A DNA stretch of 64,000 nucleotides from Obelidium mucronatum. Taxonomy: Eukaryota > Chytridiomycota > Chytridiomycetes > Chytridiales > Chytriomycetaceae. Position numbers and translations under genes: made by a program. Numbering within the stretch: position 1 is the first letter of the stretch; every line of letters begins with the position of its first letter. Where the stretch lies: NCBI GenBank assembly GCA_025765595.1, contig JAIVFH010000090.1, positions 62,001 through 126,000 on the forward strand, read 5' to 3'. The notes under the pieces are model-generated. The model did no database searches. It saw only the letters and a list, made by a program, of their open reading frames with translations, and was not told the origin of the DNA. This document shows, in pieces, positions 25,291-34,908 of this stretch.

Positions 25291-25438
25291 GACCTTTTGC
25301 AAAGTGAGGGGGGCGGGTTCAAATATGTGTTTTGTGAAAAGGAGATCATCAGTATTTTTTTCCTGTGTTCATGTTTGCGAATGAATAATGTTTTTGAATT
25401 TCTATGCCTGTTGTTGGATTGGGAAAAAAAAAAAAACA

Positions 25439-26473
25439 ATGGAGCAAATTCAACAGGTGGCCAATACTCTGTTGGAGCCTCTTGTCGGCGACCAGTGCTC
25501 AACCAAAATTGTGGATCAACTATTTGCTTTGAATCCCGAACTGATCAAGGACAAGTGTTTCTCCCTTCTGATTTCCAAAGGTCTTGGTCTGGGGATTATT
25601 GCTGGTAGTGCTGGAGTCAAGGTGCCTCAGATCCTCAAGATTGTCAAGAGCGGAAACGCCAAAGGAATCTCTCTTATTTCTTATGTGTTGGAGACGTTGG
25701 CTTTGGTTATTACTTTGAGCTACAATGTGCGAAAGGAGAACCCTTTTTCGTGAGTTTGTTTTGGTCTTAATTCTTTGGAAGAGTTGACTGATCATTGATC
25801 TTTGTTATTATTGTTATTATTATACAGGACCTATGGAGAAGGTTTTTTTTTTGTTGTTCTTTCATTCATTGTCATGGGTGTTAGTTTAACCTCGCTCATA
25901 CAGTGGCATTTGTGTCAATCCAGAACTTTATTATCCTCTTGATGCTCACGACTTATTCCAAGAGCTACATTTCCCTGTTTGCAATCTCAACCTTGTTCAC
26001 TGCGGCCGCCTACGCGCTCCTCTCTGACATCCTCCCCTCAGAAATCCTCCTCTCGCTGCAATGGGTGTCAATTTTGACATCGACTGCATCCAAACTCCCA
26101 CAGATTTACACAAATTTGGTGAACGGAAACACGGGCCAGTTGAGTGCGATTACTGTCGGGTTACAGTTTATTGGAGCCGCTGCGCGGATTTTCACAACGT
26201 TGAGGGAAGTTCAGGATCAAGTGATTTTGGTTAGCTTTTTGGTTGCTACTGCGTTGAATGGGGTTTTGTTTGCTCAGGTTCTGTTGACTGGTGGTGGTGG
26301 TGCGGCTGGAGCCACGGGTTCAAAGAAGGCTTCAAAGGTTGGTGTTGCTTTGTTTTTTCCCACTGATCCATTGATATTTTTAGTTGTGCTTTTTTTTTTC
26401 TTTTCCTAATACTTTTTTTTTTTTCTTTTATCAGGCTGGAAAGAAGGGGTCCAAGAAAGGAAAGAGCGAATGA
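25439..26473 (+). CDS. MPDU1: Mannose-P-dolichol utilization defect 1 protein (PQ-loop)
   Basis: ER membrane protein needed for use of dolichol-phosphate mannose and glucose in N-glycan and GPI assembly. Exons 25439-25749, 25828-25841 (a 14-nt microexon), 25904-26337 and 26435-26473 give 265 aa. Two PQ-loop repeats are visible: VKVPQILKIVKSGNAKGIS and SKLPQIYTNLVNGNTGQLS, each in a multi-helix context. The N-terminus has the family pattern CFSLLISKGLGLGII. The tail is Gly/Lys-rich and could be an ER retention-type tail. The microexon supplies the residues between ENPFS and VAFVS and is needed to keep frame. Identification is strong; the helix count was judged by eye. Confidence 0.92.
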
Positions 26474-27099
26474 TTTGGTCATGATCAGGTTTTACGATGA
26501 AGGAGCGTGGGAATCGTGAGAGAGTGTTGGCGGGTAATGAGTTGACGAAAAATTAAACACTTCTGATTGGTCTGTATCTTGTCCGCATCATCTGAATTAA
26601 AAAATCATAATAAGAGTTCTCTGAATTCTGATATTGGCCCCTAAAAATGTTCCTATTCTGTAAACTCCGCCAGCGAATGCTATCAACTTGTTCGATTCGT
26701 CGAGCTTCGATTCCGTGGTCAAACTGCGCCAGAATTGCATGCTCGATCCTTCAACAAAACAAGGGTCCCATAGAATGCCCCAGGCCCGAATGTACTCTCC
26801 CCTTGCCAAAGAAGATAATGAAAGTCAGTCCGAGAGAAGCGCCGCCAGACAAGCAGGAAGATTCCACCTTTCAGGTTTTTTTTTTTTTTGGTGGTGTCTT
26901 TTTTCGAACTTGAGCTAACTACTTAAATCACCCCTACTACTATTCTCGACACGCGATTACCGCATATTGCAGCAGCGCAAGAAGTATGGCAAAAAATAGT
27001 GCATGGAAAATTCCATTGGTGTAATTGGTTCCAAAGAATAAACTCCATCCCTCCCAATTTAGAAGCAAAAACAACCCAAAAAAAACACACACACACACA
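26474..27099. other. Intergenic, no gene seen
   Basis: About 630 bp with no ORF that has coding character and no RNA gene recognised. It holds the MPDU1 3' region and the promoter of the small gene at 27100. Confidence 0.5.
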
Positions 27100-27415
27100 A
27101 TGTTCTGTCTTAACCAGCTTTCTTCAAGTGCAAAAGTTGCCTTGTGTGCCGCTGGGCAGAGAGCCCACGCCGTGCGGGAACTGTCAAGTTCCGTCAAGAC
27201 TCAAGCCTCGGTGGCACCGTCCCAGTCACAACAATCGCTTGCCATGTTTCTGCAGCGACACCCTCAAGACCAGTCACTGCGATCTGCAAAACCACACAGA
27301 TATGGCAAGAAGGAGAAGGTAAGCAAGCTCAATTTTGGTTGTGTAGAAATCTGATTCTTTTCCCCCGCAGCCTGCCATCATCAAGCAGAATCCTTCCTTG
27401 AAAGGCCGCAAATAA
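27100..27415 (+). CDS. Small basic protein with mitochondrial-type N-terminus
   Basis: Exons 27100-27318 and 27371-27415 give 87 aa. The N-terminus has few acidic residues and is rich in Ser, Ala, Arg and Lys (LSSSAKVALCAAGQRAHAVR), like a mitochondrial presequence. The C-terminal third is strongly basic and Pro-containing (KPHRYGKKEKPAIIKQNPSL, then KGRK). This resembles a small mitochondrial ribosomal or respiratory-chain protein, but I do not recognise the family. Splice sites (GTAAGC and CCGCAG) are good. The neighbouring gene converges from the right. Confidence 0.5.
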
Positions 27416-27512
27416 CTTAAACACTCCTCAGATTTTTGATAGGGTTTTAATTTCTCTCTTTTCGAATACACCTCAAGCAAAAAGATTTAAAAATAAATTG
27501 TATGTTACATGC

Positions 27513-28670
27513 TCACTTTCTTCCAGATCCAACTTTGCAACATCTTCTCAACCCTTCTTCAGAAACATGCGCAACTCCCTCTTTCAAAAACACGTACCCT
27601 AGAGAATACGCACGATGCTGAATATCCACAGGCAATTCATGAAACTTGCACATTTTAAAGTAGGTGGAATGTGTGGGTATCACATTTGGCGCGTTTCGAG
27701 TTGCGATTTCAATTTCTTGGTATTTACTCTTCTTTTCCTGTTGTTTTTGCGTTTGGTAGGGACTTTTCATTGAAACGTCTGGTGGCAATATCTGTCCAAT
27801 CGAGGAAGTTGGGGAAGAAAAGGAAGAAGAGGACGCAGACGAAGCTGGAAAAATTGCTATTGTAGCTGCTTCTGCTGCAGCTGGTGTAAATAAAGAAGGT
27901 TGTATCGGACTTGTGGAACTTGGCTCAGAGGAACAGGCTGTCATTGCCTCAAAATCAATATCGCTAACATACAGACATCCATTGTGAACGTGAACGAGAC
28001 CTGCAGACAAAGCGTACTGTTTAAATACAGAGGAGATGAATTGAATCGGAACTAGAGATTGTCGCGGATAGCTTGCAGAACGAGAGAGCCACCTGAGTTC
28101 ATGAACAGAGAGTTTCGCCAAAGAGTCTGGAAGAGCGAAAGGCAAAGAAGGAACTTCGAAATGCAGTCGCAATGTTGGATTAAACGCGGTGGACGAAACG
28201 AGTGGACCGAGGAGAGGGAATCTGCTATGACTGCTGCTGGGAATGGCTTCGAGATTTCTCTGAATGTTGAACGGAGAATCATTCGGTCTTTGAAAACTAG
28301 TCGTATTGTGTACAGTAGCAGAGTGAGCTTGTAGTTGAGGAGGCTCCACCGATTCTGACATTTGCTTCGCAAGGATTGGTTGCTTGTAGTCCGGAACAAG
28401 CAGCTTCTTTGCATCGCGCTCCTTCTTGGATAAAACTAAACCTTCCAGAGAATGCACTTCGCCGTCAGTTAGACTTTTGTTGCTGTCATCCACTAAGTTG
28501 ACCAGTGTCCAGTCAACCAGTGCTTGAACGCGTGTGGACAGTGTTTTGCGGTGTTCTTTCAGACTTGGACTGATGCTCATTCCTGCGCATTTCATAGCAG
28601 CATCCACCTGTGCTTTCGTTCTGAGAGACGATAGGGGTTTGTTGCAGTGCGTGAGTGATGTGGAATTCAT
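27513..28670 (-). CDS. Hypothetical protein, single exon
   Basis: Intact 385-aa reading frame, not recognised. It has two ordered parts joined by Ser/Thr/Pro-rich linkers. The N-terminal part (residues 1-110) is helical and charged, with TKAQVDAAMKCAGMSISPSL and SLEGLVLSKKERDAKKLLVP. A second part near residues 175-245 includes FALPDSLAKLSVHELRWLSR and AGLVHVHNGCLYVSDIDFEA. A lysine/glutamine-rich stretch and a final block around HELPVDIQHRAYSLGYVF follow. There is no signal peptide or membrane helix. It diverges from the phytochelatin synthase gene at 28948 (277 bp between starts). A nuclear or regulatory role is conceivable but unsupported. Confidence 0.6.
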   Translation of the reverse strand: MNSTSLTHCNKPLSSLRTKAQVDAAMKCAGMSISPSLKEHRKTLSTRVQALVDWTLVNLVDDSNKSLTDGEVHSLEGLVLSKKERDAKKLLVPDYKQPILAKQMSESVEPPQLQAHSATVHNTTSFQRPNDSPFNIQRNLEAIPSSSHSRFPLLGPLVSSTAFNPTLRLHFEVPSLPFALPDSLAKLSVHELRWLSRSASYPRQSLVPIQFISSVFKQYALSAGLVHVHNGCLYVSDIDFEAMTACSSEPSSTSPIQPSLFTPAAAEAATIAIFPASSASSSSFSSPTSSIGQILPPDVSMKSPYQTQKQQEKKSKYQEIEIATRNAPNVIPTHSTYFKMCKFHELPVDIQHRAYSLGYVFLKEGVAHVSEEGLRRCCKVGSGRK

Positions 28671-28907
28671 TTTATTTCGAAACGATCAAAGAGCAAGTAA
28701 AAAAATATAGACTAGTATAGACTAGTACTTAGTTGTAGTTAGAACCTGTTGTTGATTGAATTGAGCTGACTTGTATCCTTCTCTTGGCGTTGAAACTTGA
28801 AAGGCAATCATTACTGTAGGGGGGTCGTTCAGCCAATAGGATTCGAGGAGGATCGGAAACCTGTCGACCAATCAGAAACCGTTTAGATTTCACTTCACAA
28901 AAGGGCG

Positions 28908-28914
28908 ATAAATA
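28908..28914 (+). promoter_or_regulatory. TATA-like element upstream of phytochelatin synthase copy 1
   Basis: GATAAATACC-type sequence about 35-40 bp before the start codon at 28948. Its position suits a TATA element with a very short leader. Motif match only. Confidence 0.3.
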
Positions 28915-28947
28915 CCAGAATTTCCCCACTATAATCCTGAAACTCAA

Positions 28948-29923
28948 ATGTCTCTTGCAAGCACTGCGAAGCTGTCTATTCGTTCTCTGTCTTCCTCCAG
29001 TCTGGCCCGCCATGCTTCTGCCTGTGCTGCTATCCACTTGCATACCCTTCCACCACCACCCTCAACATTCTACCGACGGAAACTTCCACCAGTGAGTCTT
29101 GTATTATTTCAAGCCTGTGATTCGATGTTGAAAACTGAGTCTATGTATGCCAACAGATTCTTACATCGTTCAATTCGAAAGAAGGGAAACAGTTACTGAA
29201 AGAGTGCCTTGCCCGTGGATCTGCGGAATCCTTTCTTCAACTCTCTGGGAATCTTACACATCAGAGTGAACCATCTTTCTGCGGGCTAGGTGTGTTTCTG
29301 TGATCCCATCCTTAAAAATCAAAACTGATGTCAAAAATGGTTTAGGATCTCTTGCCATCGTACTAAATGCTCTCGAAGTTGATCCAAACCGGCCGTGGAA
29401 AGGAGCTTGGAGGTGGTATGACGAAACGCTGCTGGATTGCTGCAACTCTCTGGAAACAATCAAACAAAAAGGAATGACCTTTGATGAATTCGCAAACCTC
29501 GCACGATGCAACAATCTCGTAGTTCAGCCAAATCGAATTCAGAGTAACTCCCACTCCCTTGTTTCAAAGGAGCAGTTCATCAGCGATTTGAAGCGGGTTT
29601 GCACGGATCATGAGGGGCAAACGCAAATGGTTGTTTCATTTTGTCGAAAGATGTTGGATCAAACAGGAGATGGACATTTCTCGCCAGTTGGATGCTATCA
29701 CGAAGAGACGGGAATGGTCCTTGTGTTGGACGTTGCTCGATTCAAATACCCGAGTTACTTTGTCCACGTTGACGTCTTGTATGAGGCAATGAAGCCCTCG
29801 GATAAGGAGACTGGCAAAGGGAGAGGTTACTTTGTTCTTAGAAAGAAGGCTCAATCATCTTTGTCAACGTCGATTTTTGAAGATGCCGTTTCATCACGAC
29901 CGTCACAAATGCAATTGACATGA
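28948..29923 (+). CDS. Phytochelatin synthase (copy A, short form)
   Basis: Glutathione gamma-glutamylcysteinyltransferase, which makes metal-chelating phytochelatins from glutathione. Exons 28948-29091, 29157-29289 and 29346-29923 give 284 aa. The papain-like core is complete: PSTFYRRKLPP, catalytic Cys90 in EPSFCGLGSLAIVLNALEVD, PWKGAWRWYDETLLDCC, catalytic His in TGDGHFSPVG, and catalytic Asp in LDVARFKYP. It ends shortly after the catalytic domain, so it lacks the Cys-rich C-terminal domain of plant and fungal long forms, like bacterial short homologues. The Ser/Ala/Arg-rich N-terminal 30 residues could be a mitochondrial presequence. Two paralogues follow within 5 kb. Confidence 0.93.
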
Positions 29924-30104
29924 AAGGTCTGCGAACTCACGTCTTAAGCTTGATTCTGCTATTTGTTAATATTAAAAAAAAGTGAACTGATACTGCAATA
30001 AAAAAAATTTAATACCCATCAATACAGGGGTAACTATCCTCAAAGAATGTCTCGCAAGACGCTGGTTAGACGAAACCTTTATTCAATTCTTGATTTTTCC
30101 ACAA

Positions 30105-31123
30105 ATGGATGGCATAGCCACCCTCCTCATTGCTGTTAACGAGGAGATCGACGCTCAAAAGAAGAAGGTTGATCGCCGTGAATTGATGCTGGAGAATGCT
30201 ATCGAGGACGGGAAGCCAGCAGATATTCGGGCCAATCTTCAATCTTTGTTTGATGGTGCCGTCACTGAACTCAAGCGGCTTGGAGATGAGAAATTGGAGC
30301 TGATGAGACAAAAAGATCGGCTCGCTGCAGCGATGGAGGCGAAAGTCAAGATTCTACGTTTGAATCGAAAAGCAGGCAGTCGGACGTCGTCTGACTCCAG
30401 CCTATCAATCAAAGACCCACATGTTTCGCGGAAGCGTCGCTGGAACGAGCTCAATCGCATCTTGTCAGCAAACAAAAAGAAGTTGAAAACGAGTGATTCG
30501 GTGGGTTATTCCCATGTCACGTGGAACCAAGTGAAAGACATCTTCCAAACAACGCCATACGAGCAATCTGTTAAAGATATTCCTGAAGATACTATGAACC
30601 TCCTCTTCAACTACGTGTCTATCATCACGAAGTGCTTTGGACCCAGTACGAACGGAAAGGAATCTCAAAGGCTACATTTCATTGCTCCCATTATTATTTA
30701 CGTCTGTACTCTCTTCAACGGCGATGTGACTATCCTGGTCGAAGAGGATTTGGATGGGGTTGAACTAAAAGCTCACGGTCACTTTGAGTTTGTATTGCGT
30801 CGAGGCAACAAACGGGTATGTCTCAAAATACATATTTGTATCAACAATCTCTCCCTCATTAGGTTTATATCGTTGAAGCGAAGAAAGATGACATCGAACA
30901 AGGGATGGCGCAGGATTTGCTGGGATGTGAGGTGGCAGCTGAACTTGATAACTTGGATAAGGTGATGGGGATTGTCACCAATTTTGTTCAGTGGAACTTT
31001 CTTTGCAGTTTGGATGAAAGCATTGAAATGGAGCAGTGTTCGTTGCAACTGATGAACGGATGCCCAACTCGATCCTCATTGTCATGCATTGCTGGAAAGA
31101 TTTACTCAATGTTAAGTGATTGA
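30105..31123 (+). CDS. PD-(D/E)xK nuclease-like protein with N-terminal coiled coil
   Basis: Exons 30105-30815 and 30863-31123 give 323 aa. The start is the first ATG of the frame. Residues 1-100 are charged and helical (coiled-coil-like, KKKVDRRELMLENAIEDGKP). A basic stretch follows (SRKRRWNELNRILSANKKKL), possibly a nuclear localisation signal. The C-terminal half has GHFEFVLRRGNKRVYIVEAK followed by KDDIEQGMAQDLLGCEVAAE. The pattern E-x-K at the end of a beta strand with a downstream helix carrying G-x-A-Q is the core of the PD-(D/E)xK nuclease fold. It is common in expanded, often effector- or transposon-associated, families of early-diverging fungi. Family is inferred, activity unknown. 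It sits inside the phytochelatin synthase cluster, and a 61-base A run begins 58 bp after its stop. Confidence 0.65.
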
Positions 31124-31179
31124 CGAGGGAGAAACGCAAATGGTTCTTTAGGCTCTTTCACTGGATGGATGTAAAGAAC

Positions 31180-31180
<1 letters not shown>

Positions 31181-31241
<61 letters not shown>
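31181..31241 (+). repeat. Poly(A) run of 61 bases
   Basis: Uninterrupted A run between the nuclease-like gene and phytochelatin synthase copy B, ending 8 bp before the latter's start codon. It could be a slippage-prone homopolymer, the remnant of a retroposed 3' end, or part of a promoter. Confidence 0.9.
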
Positions 31242-31243
<2 letters not shown>

Positions 31244-31249
31244 ATAAAC

Positions 31250-32193
31250 ATGATGGACACAGTGTCTAAAACCACCCCTTGTCGTATCTCCCCCAATTGC
31301 AAAACTAGCCACGATCCAGATGCACCCAATACTTTCTACCGTAAAGATCTTCCACCGGTAAGCAAAGGCTGAGAAACAAGACACTCGTCAATCAACAATA
31401 TCTGCTGACGCCAAAATCTGATAGAATCTAATCTCCTTCACTTCCAAAGAGGGAAAACGCCTCCTCAAAGAATGTCTTGTACAAGGATCGGCAGAATCTT
31501 TTCTACACCTGTCAGGAAACCTGACACATCAAAGTGAACCAGCATTCTGTGGCCTTGGTTGGTTTTCATAAAAATATAAAATCCAAGTCCGTTTAGTCGC
31601 TCATCTTGTGTTTAGGATCTCTTGCCATTGTATTAAATGCACTTGGTGTTGATCCCAAAAGACCATGGAAAGGAGCCTGGAGATGGTATGACGAAACATT
31701 ACTCGACTGCTGCAACTCTCTGGAGACCATAAAGCAGAAAGGAATACCTTTTGATGAATTTACGTGTGTTGGCCAATGCCATGGTCTACACGTTGTTTCA
31801 AAGAGAATCTGCACACCACCTGATGATATCCCGGACAATACAAATATTACCCGGACGAAAGACTCCGCCGTGGTGGTGTCTCAACAGGAATTTATCGAGG
31901 ACTTGAAACGAATAGTGAAGGATGAAGAGGGTCGCTCTTTCATGGTCATAAGTTATTGCCGTACCGTTTTGGATCAAACAGGAGATGGGCATTTTTCTCC
32001 TATTGGTGGATTTCATGAAGAGACAGGGATGGTTCTTGTATTGGATGTTGCTCGATTCAAGTACCCGAGTTATTTCGTTCACGTGGATGTCTTGTATGAG
32101 TCAATGAAGCCTGTGGATCGGGAGACTGGCAAGAGTCGAGGTTACTTTTTATTGACGCGGGCGGAAAAGGAGAAGGCTAAGGAGAAGGTGTGA
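31250..32193 (+). CDS. Phytochelatin synthase (copy B, short form)
   Basis: Exons 31250-31357, 31425-31557 and 31616-32193 give 272 aa. The catalytic residues are intact: Cys78 in EPAFCGLG, His in TGDGHFSPIG and Asp in LDVARFKYP. Intron positions are the same as in copies A and C, so the three share an intron-bearing ancestor. Unlike A and C it lacks a long presequence-like N-terminus; the first 25 residues are short and polar with two Cys (TPCRISPNCKTSHDPDAPNT). A cytosolic location is therefore inferred. The tail ends in a Lys/Glu-rich stretch after GYFLLTRAEKEKAKEK. The whole promoter and leader would have to lie in or upstream of the A run. Convergent with copy C, 64 bp apart. Confidence 0.93.
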
Positions 32194-32257
32194 AAACACC
32201 CCATTCAAATAAATAAAAAACGATTCAACGTGCTTTATTTTACGAGTTCGACTTTAA

Positions 32258-34103
32258 CTATAGCTTGTTTATGAGGCTCGTTAGTTGTCCTTCCAGTCGC
32301 TCCACTTCGCTCTTGAGTCTAGATTTGGGTCCTTGCGAAACAGTATATTTGGCTTCCATGAAAAAGGTACGCAACTCCGAATTCTGAAGCGACAAATAGA
32401 CTGAACCAGGAAGAGACATGACAAGCAATGCAGACAAGGCGAGTCTATTTGTCTCTTCCTTTTGAAAATCTGGCGTCGCCTTTGCAGAATCGGATGTAGG
32501 CAATAAGGAATCTTTTGGATGTATGCTGGAAAGCGCCTTGACTTGCGCATATATTGGCATCGACTCGATTTGCTGCACCAAAAGAGCAATTTCGTCGTCA
32601 TGAGCTTTTTGGTGAGCGGCAGCTGCTGATTCTGATTCATCCGAAACCGCCAAATCCACAGCCGGCTTTCTAAATGACATTGCAAGCACTCCAGGGGAAT
32701 TCTGGGAGCCAATCAAGAGAGAGCAAATTTTCCTGATTCCATCATCCTTGCTACGACCCGCTCCTTCCAACGCTTCCGGTAACGTCTTTGTCAGAGCCTC
32801 TACAACACCTTCCGTCTTTGATAGTGACAATGGAGTAATCTTCACCAAAGCCATTTCCGCCACATCATGACTACACCCACTGGTTACGCAGTGACTTCCC
32901 TTTCCCGTTTTCAAATGTGCCTCAATCACAGACTTGTAGTTGCCACCTCTCTTGAAAATATCCACAACGTTTGAATTTTTTCCTCCCGCACCTGCCTCAT
33001 GCTTCTTGCTCAGCAAAAAATACCCTCGCCCCTTTCCGGTTACTTTATCCAACGGCTTCATGGCATCATACAGGACGTCAACGTGAACAAAATAACTCGG
33101 GTACTTGAACCTTGCAACGTCAAGAACAAGAACCATTCCACTTTCTTCATGGAATGCGCCAATCGGTGAGAAATGACCGTCTCCCGTTTGATGCAATACT
33201 TTGCGACTGAAGGAAACAACCATCTGTGTTCGGCCTTCGGCGTCACTGCAAACCAGCTTCAGATCTTTTTTGAATTGCTCCAGACTTGCGGCTGTTGTTC
33301 CCGGAGAAGATGCTACGCGTGGAACAGTTGCAGCTGACGTTGCTGTTCCAGATGCTTCCAATGTCTTGAATGTGGAAGCATTGCCGCTGCCGCCGCCGCC
33401 GCCGCCCATCTCGTTTTCGTCAGGCAGAACACGCATCGCAACCAATGAAAGACCATTGCATTTCGCCAACGACGCAAACTCATCGAACGTGATTCCCTTT
33501 TGTTTGATGGTTTCCAAAGGGCTGCAGCAATCGAGAAGGGTTTCATCGTACCACCTCCAAGCGCCTTTCCAAGGCCGGTTTGGATCGATTTCGAGAGCGT
33601 TTAATACGATTGCAAGAGACCCTGTTGTTTTTTTAATTTTTTTTTTTTTCTTGTCGTGGAAAGCGTTTTTTTTTTTTTTTTTTTTTTTTTTACCTAGTCC
33701 ACAGAAAGCAGGTTCACTTTGATGTGCCAGATTTCCAGAGAGATGAAGAAAAGCTTCGGCAGTTCCTTTGGCAAGACTTTCTTTGAACAGTTTCTTTCCT
33801 TCAGAACTGTTGAAGGATGTCAAGATCTACAAATAAAAAAAGAAGCCATTAAAAAACTAAAAACAAAAACAGAAGGGAAGAGAGAGAGATGGACAAGAGC
33901 TACAAAACTGGTGGAAGAGATCGACGGTAGAAAGTTGAGGCAGGTGGTGGTAGATTGTGTAAGTTCACTACAGCACAGGATCCTGGCGTGGATATTGGGA
34001 GAGACGGCTGGATAGAGGTGGTTGCTGGAGTTGTTGTTGCTGCTGTTGAAGTCCTTTGGTGTATCCTGAACGCAGCAAAGGCGTGAAACCTCGCCCTCTT
34101 CAT
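32258..34103 (-). CDS. Phytochelatin synthase (copy C, long form)
   Basis: Exons 34103-33909, 33826-33694 and 33621-32258 give 563 aa. The catalytic domain has Cys107 in EPAFCGLG, His in TGDGHFSPIG and Asp in LDVARFKYP. It is interrupted by a Gly/Ser/Thr-rich insertion after the LAKCNG block (about residues 165-205). Beyond the catalytic domain lies a C-terminal region of roughly 250 residues (GSHCVTSGCSHDVAEMALVK, LPGSVYLSLQNSELRTFF) like that of eukaryotic long forms, which modulates metal response and stability. A Ser/Thr-rich presequence-like N-terminus is present. The first donor (GTTTTG) is non-consensus, so exon 1 is less certain. The second intron carries a long T run. Confidence 0.9.
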
Positions 34104-34908
34104 TTTTGAATAATAAATAAATACAGTATTTAAATAGCATATTAAAAAAAAACTATAAGATATGTAAATTTAGTTCATTTAAATAATTGATAGATTGTTG
34201 CACTCTGTAGCTGCAATTTATTAGGGCTACCAGTTTCAGTGTGATTTTTTTAATGAACGCTATGAAGCATGCATGATATTCCTAGGCCTTTTATGAGAGA
34301 AAGAGCGAGAAGAAAAACTCACAGTTGAAGGGACCTCATTCAGCTACACTTTTCTCGGGTGTCTGATGAACTTGAAACTGAACAGAGCCACCATGAGCTG
34401 AAAACTTCCACCTTCTCTTCCCTTCAAGAACCAGGGACAACAGACGATTCTATTTCTGTCTCGTCTTTCAGAGTTGAAGATTTCAAATTCAGACACTCTT
34501 GTTTCTTATAACCCATGCTGATCAAAAATCTCTCCAACGCGAGGTTGGTTCAAAGTTCGGGGTGCTAGAAATACACCTCTTGTTTTGATGTTGAATTGAA
34601 GTAGTCTACCATTGTTTTTGGGGGTTTTTTTTGGTATAAGACCCCCCTGCCAAGACCAAGACACCCATTGCCTTTATTTGTTTCGATTTATTTATCAAGT
34701 CTTCAAGACAGGAATATTGAATACAAGTCCACTGTGTATTACTGTTTTGGAATCCTAAAACACCCACACATTCAGATATTAGGAATTTTAAGAACTGTCA
34801 AAAGAATTCGATAAAAACAAAAAAGAAAGAGCTTGTATCCCCAAGCCTTGGAAAATTTTTTCATTAAACAACAACAACAAGCACACACACACAACACAAC
34901 ACACGCAA
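34104..34908. promoter_or_regulatory. Divergent intergenic region
   Basis: About 800 bp between the starts of phytochelatin synthase C and the gene at 34909. AT-rich, without coding potential. It includes TATTTAAATA-like sequence near 34120-34135 that could serve the minus-strand gene. No metal-response element could be assigned. Confidence 0.4.

Noticed and set aside
31181..31241. The A61 run as proof that the nuclease-like gene is a retroposed mRNA copy
   Set aside because: That gene retains an intron (30816-30862), so a processed copy is unlikely; long homopolymers also occur in introns here (33666-33691, 37109-37146).
33201..33722. Plus-strand 173-codon ORF
   Set aside because: Antisense of the phytochelatin synthase copy C catalytic region.
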